Assembly: GCA_037951105.1 (NCBI GenBank)
Contig: JBAMJV010001285.1
Span: 62,001 to 126,000 of the forward strand
Reading direction: 5' to 3'
Source of the DNA: Echinarachnius parma
Taxonomy: Eukaryota; Echinodermata; Echinoidea; Clypeasteroida; Echinarachniidae
DNA length: 64,000 bases
The notes under the pieces are model-generated. The model had not been told where the DNA came from, ran no database searches, and was given only the letters and a program-made list of their open reading frames with translations. Position 1 is the stretch's first letter, and every line of letters starts with the position of its first letter. Shown here piece by piece: positions 59,305 to 64,000 of this stretch. The translations under genes and the position numbers were made by a program.

Positions 59305-59465
59305 ATCAAATTCAATCAAATCACGCAATTTTCATATAGAATTTACCTTTCAATAAGATGCAAGCATACTATTTTCCAATTAATTAAAAAAAATAGTATG
59401 ATTGCATCTTATTATTGAAAGGTAAATTCTATATGAAAATTGCGTGATTTTATTGAATTTGATAA
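59305..59465. repeat. Long perfect-looking inverted repeat
   Basis: AATCACGCAATTTTCATATA...AAATAGTATG is mirrored by CATACTATTTT... on the other arm; arms of about 75-80 bp with a short AT loop. No known element ends. Confidence 0.88.
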
Positions 59466-60120
59466 AAGATGACAATGAAGTACACTTTTTCAAATCAACT
59501 GTTAATAAATGCCATGCATAGATATCGGGACCTCTGTGTCGTATATATTTAGATGCCAAATTAAAATTTGTAGAATGTCTATTAGCTTCATATAAATGGA
59601 TCTGATTATTGCAAACAAACATTTTCAGTATTCAAAAAAAGGGTTCTTTTTAAATTTAAACATAAAACTGCAATTTGTAAAACATTAATATTTATTATTT
59701 TCAATCTGAGTTAGATAAGTCATTTGAATCGGTACACAATGTTATACAGCTTTTGTGCGATAAAAATACTGAATACCAGTGTAATTCAGTCACGTGACTT
59801 GTAGTCTATATTTCTTTCCATTTTTGTCTTTATCTCTCTTCTCCGTTCTCTCATTCTGTGTGTGCAAACCGATAATAGTCAGACCGTGAACCTGGTCAGA
59901 CCATGGACCATCGATATACATGTACATGGTGTATATCGATGTGATATCGATGCCATGGACCAAGACTAAAACACGAAGTACTAATAAAGTAAACATTATC
60001 TGACTTTACCCGCTAGATGGCGACAAACCAAGCGTTTATCGCAGAAAATAAAATGATTACCCTCTTTCCCAAAGTCATGAGCAACCCAGAATGACATCAC
60101 GAAACAGGTTATACAAAATA

Positions 60121-60402
60121 ATTCCATGGGCGTCGATCACGGGGGATATGGGGGGTGGGGTGGGGGGGGGGGGGATATCCCCCGCCAATATTTGAGGGAG
60201 GGGTGTACGAGTTTGGGTTAAAAAATATAAGAGAACATTTAAATATAGGGATATTGCCCCCTCGTGTTTTTTTTATGTGAAAGTTGATACCATGGGCGTC
60301 AATACTTACGTAATACCCATTCATCAGGGGGGGGGGGGGGGGAATGAATGAATCATCCCCCCTGATCAATGGGTATCAATGACAGATCGACGCCCGTGGT
60401 TG
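60121..60402. mobile_element. CCATGGGCGTC-ended short elements with G runs
   Basis: Two overlapping pieces: CATGGGCGTCGATCACGGGG at 60126, and CATGGGCGTCAATACTTACG with TCAATGACAGATCGACGCCC closing at about 60399. A similar fragment lies at about 30287-30362 (CACGGGCGTAGACATGTCAT). Confidence 0.6.
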
Positions 60403-60555
60403 ATACCAACAGGCTTCTAATTTAAACCACATCTTGAGAGTGATGAACTGCCAAAATCCAACATTTTCATTGGGCCGCGCCACCTGTACCCCCATTAAGG
60501 GCTTTGACCCGTTCCCTTGTACCTCAGGAATGTTCGCCATATACCCACTCAAATT

Positions 60556-61076
60556 GTAAGGGGTAGTTGGGTGTTGGTATAGAAGGCGCTTCAAGAAGAC
60601 AAAATTGTTTTGAGGTATAGAAAAACTGAATCTCAAATGTGAAAGAGCATACAAGTTTAATGACAGAATAAACTTCATTTGATCAAAATCGGTTCAGAAA
60701 CAGCTAAAAATTATCCGATCGGAGTAAACCTGGGGCCCCCAGGTTTATTCGATGATTTAAAAAAAAAAATGCTTATTCTTTTTCCAAATTTTACAAATGA
60801 GGTTTAAAATAGTTGTTGTTGATTAATTAAATCATTATTTCAACAAAACATCACATGCACAGTTTTTAAAATAAAAAATGGTTAAAAACCAATGAGTTTT
60901 TAGCAAACGCCCAGTAATGGCTCTTTTTTTTTAATGATAAGGCCTTTTACTTCGTCGTTTGTAATTTTGTATACCTTTCGAGCATGGTGGAGTTATAACT
61001 ATTAGTTTGTAATGTTATGGTGCAGGTTTTGGTCACTACAATTCAGTTTGACCAAAACTGTACTATCCCTTTTTAA
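60556..61076 (+). mobile_element. TTAAAGGG family C element, near full length
   Basis: Parallel to the 58.1-kb copy from GTTGGTATAGAAGGCGCTTC to ACCAAAACTGTACTATCCCT. Internal GGGGCCCCCAGGTTTATTC corresponds to GGGGCCCCACAATAATTATT in the other copy. Confidence 0.8.
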
Positions 61077-61810
61077 AAAGACGTATAATCACACACAAAG
61101 GGTTCCACTAAGACACTAAATATAAGGCAATGTGCCCTATAAACAGAGCCTATGAAAATAATATAATCTTATCTTTATCTTGAGATTTCTAAATAGCTAA
61201 ATCCAAAAGATTATGGGGGCTCTGCCCCCTGGACCCCTGCAGGGGCCATATATTAGATCCCTGCTCCCCACCCATTCAAGGGCTTCTTGCCAAAACGCTT
61301 GCCAAGTGCGCGCCAAAGTCCGGTTAATTTTTGGTGTCAGTCGGTTAAAAACTAATTTGTAACACCTCACCCCACCCCCTCGTTTCCTCGCCGAGGAAGG
61401 TCGACATGACGTATCACCCCCCCCCCCCCCAATGGCGAAGGGTTGGGGGTCCCCCCCCCCCCCCCCAATATTTTGAGGGAGTGTGGGTGTGGTTTGTATT
61501 GGGGGGGGAGGGGGGGAGGGGGCAAACTGATGTATCCACATAATTTTCTTTATATCTAAATGTTTTCTTTATTATGCAAATTTGTTTTGTCTATTAAATT
61601 TTCTTTCCAGTCTCAATCAATTATCTCTCAATAATTATTTTCTTGTCATCCATATTCATACAGTCTTTCTTTACATCGGCTCCCTCCTCCATCTCTCCGT
61701 CTTTCTATTATACATATATATTATTGTAAATTCTGACTAACCATAATATTTTCTTTGCATTATCTCTTATATTTTCTTTCAGTATTCAGTAGATTTTTGT
61801 AAACCATATT

Positions 61811-62504
61811 GGGCCGTATGCATAAAAACAAGCAATTGCCTGTGCTAGCCTTTTGCTTGAATCGGTATGCATAAAAACAAGCAATTGCTTGCAAGCAAAA
61901 GCATTTGCTTACAAGCACAAGCAATTGCTTACTGCTCGTAGGCAATTGCTTACCAAACAAGCAATTGCTTAAAACCGTATGCAGAAAACGAACTTTTTAC
62001 TTGTCTTGATAAGCAATTGCTTGCGTTTTTTCAAGCACATCCAGACCAGCTTGAGCTCTTGCTTACTCAGGGCATTCGCGATAAGGATCACATTTTCGTA
62101 CCGTTTCAGGATGATTTCAAGCTCCATACTCCAGAGGTTATGTTGTGATCAAATTCCTGTTATTTTAGACTTTTTACGGCAATTTTTGTCCATCGATCTG
62201 CACAGAAACCCCCCTGATGCTCTGCGCTGTTTCCCCCCTATTTGCGTAATAAAAAATACTGCTGCCAGGTCGGGCACGAAGCGTTGTTGCCCTGCAGTGC
62301 GATGTTCGCACAACCGTATAACGATCCTTTGTCCAACACGTAAGCAATTGCTTAGGCAGTGCAAGCAAAAGGTTTTAGCACAAGCAAAGGCTTGTGCATA
62401 CGAATTTAAGCAATTGCTTGAACTTGATCTTTTGCTTGACAAGCTCTTGCTTGTGCTTAAAGCATTTGCTTATAAGCAATTGCTTGTTTTTATGCATACG
62501 GCCC
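61811..62504. mobile_element. GGGCCGTATGCATAAAAACA element packed with GCAATTGC palindromes
   Basis: Ends GGGCCGTATGCATAAAAACA and its exact complement. AAGCAATTGCTT or close variants recur many times in both arms, around a 300-bp core (about 62060-62340) of higher GC and no recognised function. Confidence 0.85.
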
Positions 62505-62974
62505 ATTATGATTATTTATTGTCTATCCATGATAATTATTGTAATTCTGTCTATCACCTGCTCAGTCTCCCCCCCCCCCCCCCTCTCCTTCGGCTCTCCT
62601 TCCCCTCTCCTCCCCCGCTCTCTTCTTCCCTCCTTCATATAACACTATTGACAAGTCACAACACCGTTCCGTCTATCCATTATATTTCGTTCCTTCTATC
62701 CATTATTGTATGTTCCTTCTATTCATCACCTGCTCAGCCGTGGTCTCTCTCTTCTTCTTTTCCTCCATCATGACACCTATGACAAGTCGCACCGTGCCCC
62801 CCCCCCCCCCCCCCCCCCTCGTCTCCATGCTTTCCGAAAGAAAGTTTCATCCATGACATTTTCTTTCGTAATTGTATTTTCTTTCTATAGTTTCCATTAT
62901 GTTTTATTGGTATTCATGATTATCGATGGTATTAATTTCTTTATATCCGGTATGATGTGAAAATAACATGTATA

Positions 62975-63153
62975 CAGTGGCGTAGCGACGGGGGGGGGGG
63001 GGGGGGGGGGGGGCATCTGCCCCCAATAATTTGAAAAAAAACAATAGAAAACATAACGGTTTTGAAAAAACAAAGAAATACATATGGTGTGCCCTCCCAA
63101 TAATTTGTGCGTGCCCCCCCCCCCCTAATCAGTCCGACCACGCTACGCCACTG
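62975..63153. mobile_element. hAT-type short element with a perfect 8-bp target duplication
   Basis: Ends CAGTGGCGTAGCGACGG and CGTGGTC...CTACGCCACTG. It is flanked on both sides by CATGTATA (62967-62974 and 63154-63161). The next satellite unit lacks the insertion, giving an empty site. Long internal G and C runs. Confidence 0.9.
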
Positions 63154-64000
63154 CATGTATATAATATTTGTATGATAATTTGTCTATCCGTAATTATATT
63201 ATGACATTTTACTTCTATTCAAATGATATTTCCTTCCATCTATCACCTGCTCAGTCATAGTCTCTCTCTCTCTTCCTCCTGCCCTCCATCATGACACCTT
63301 TGACAAGTCACACACAAGAACCCCGCGCGATCCCGCCTCTATAGCTTTCCGACAGAAAGTTTCATCCATGACATTTTCTTTCTATCCATATTGTATTTTT
63401 GTTTAGCCATATAGTTTCTTTGTATTCATGACATATATTTGATATAGGCCACATGGTAATAATGTCTTTCTTTTCTATCCGGTATGATCTGACATTCAAA
63501 ATATTCCTATGATAATTTGTCTATCCATAATTGAATTATGACTTTTTCCTTTGTGTAGCCATATAATTATGATATTTTTCTTCTTTCTATCCAAATTATA
63601 TTTTCCTTCCATCTATCACCTGCTCAGTCTCCGCTCTCTCTCCCTCCCCCCCCCCCCTTCTTCCCTCCATCATGACACCTTTGACAAGTCGCACACAAAG
63701 CACCGTTGCCCCTCGCGCGCTCCCGCGCCTCCAGCTCTTGAGGCCGAGCAGCTCCGATCGTCAGAAAACATCTGGGCCCGGTGCATTGGAAGTGCGCAGT
63801 GCGGGTGAATTGGAAATCACAATAGGGCACGTGCCGCTCGCAAAACTACGACTTTTAGGGATCCCTCCCGTCATCCTGCAATTGCAGTGTCATATAGGCA
63901 AACACTATTCCTGAGTGGTAAAATCATTTTCAAGCTTGCCAGGGAGTTTATAGTATTGGTGGGTGGCATCTATAATGCTCTACAGTTGTAAATTTGTTCG

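Larger units (their letters stand above)
61561..63720 (+). repeat. Pyrimidine-rich satellite built on TCTATCCAT and ATCACCTGCTCAG
   Basis: ATCACCTGCTCAG occurs at 62553, 62724, 63242 and 63614, each time followed by a CT-rich run and CTCCATCATGACACCT.TGACAAGTC. The long spacing 62724-63242 contains the 187-bp hAT insertion. The last two units add GAAAGTTTCATCCATGACATT. Confidence 0.8.

Noticed and set aside
61979..62773. A 264-codon open frame, the longest in the window
   Set aside because: It runs across an inverted-repeat element and into a pyrimidine-rich satellite, shows no domain and is biased by CTTGCTT and CTC repeats.

Overview
This is an animal (metazoan) nuclear window. Genes are split into short exons with GT-AG introns, introns are AT-rich, and the non-coding DNA is full of small DNA transposons, satellites, microsatellites and long G or C runs. 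The repeat style suggests a marine invertebrate deuterostome, perhaps an echinoderm such as a sea urchin; that is inference from repeat texture and protein similarity, not a species call.

Two host genes lie head to tail on the minus strand. The left one (539-19091, running off the left edge) has 16 coding exons in perfect phase. They encode at least 612 residues: an acidic N-terminus, two canonical EF-hand loops, two WW-like segments and a long coiled coil. I do not recognise a named family. The right one (33543-57240) is mitochondrial aspartate aminotransferase (GOT2). Its 11 exons join to 431 residues with a mitochondrial presequence and all expected PLP and substrate residues. One of its introns is GC-AG. 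Intergenic DNA fills 19092-33542 and 57241-64000.

The most unusual feature of the genes is that about half of the exons checked have one or more truncated copies within a few hundred bases. Each copy usually keeps one splice site.

The mobile DNA is rich. A CR1/L2-like LINE lies antisense in a GOT2 intron. Two Helitron-like elements carry 150-151 bp satellite arrays in which every unit holds perfect direct-repeat nuclear-receptor sites; a separate short Helitron (19590-21082) has a clear empty-site comparison. Four different families of short elements share the end TTAAAGGG. One of them (34711-36146) carries a THAP-domain exon with a splice donor, which looks like a captured host gene fragment. 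There are also hAT-type elements (one with a perfect 8-bp target duplication), several hairpin families, and nested foldback elements.

No tRNA, rRNA or CRISPR array was recognised. All coordinates and reading frames come from reading the sequence by eye; family names rest on motif recognition.
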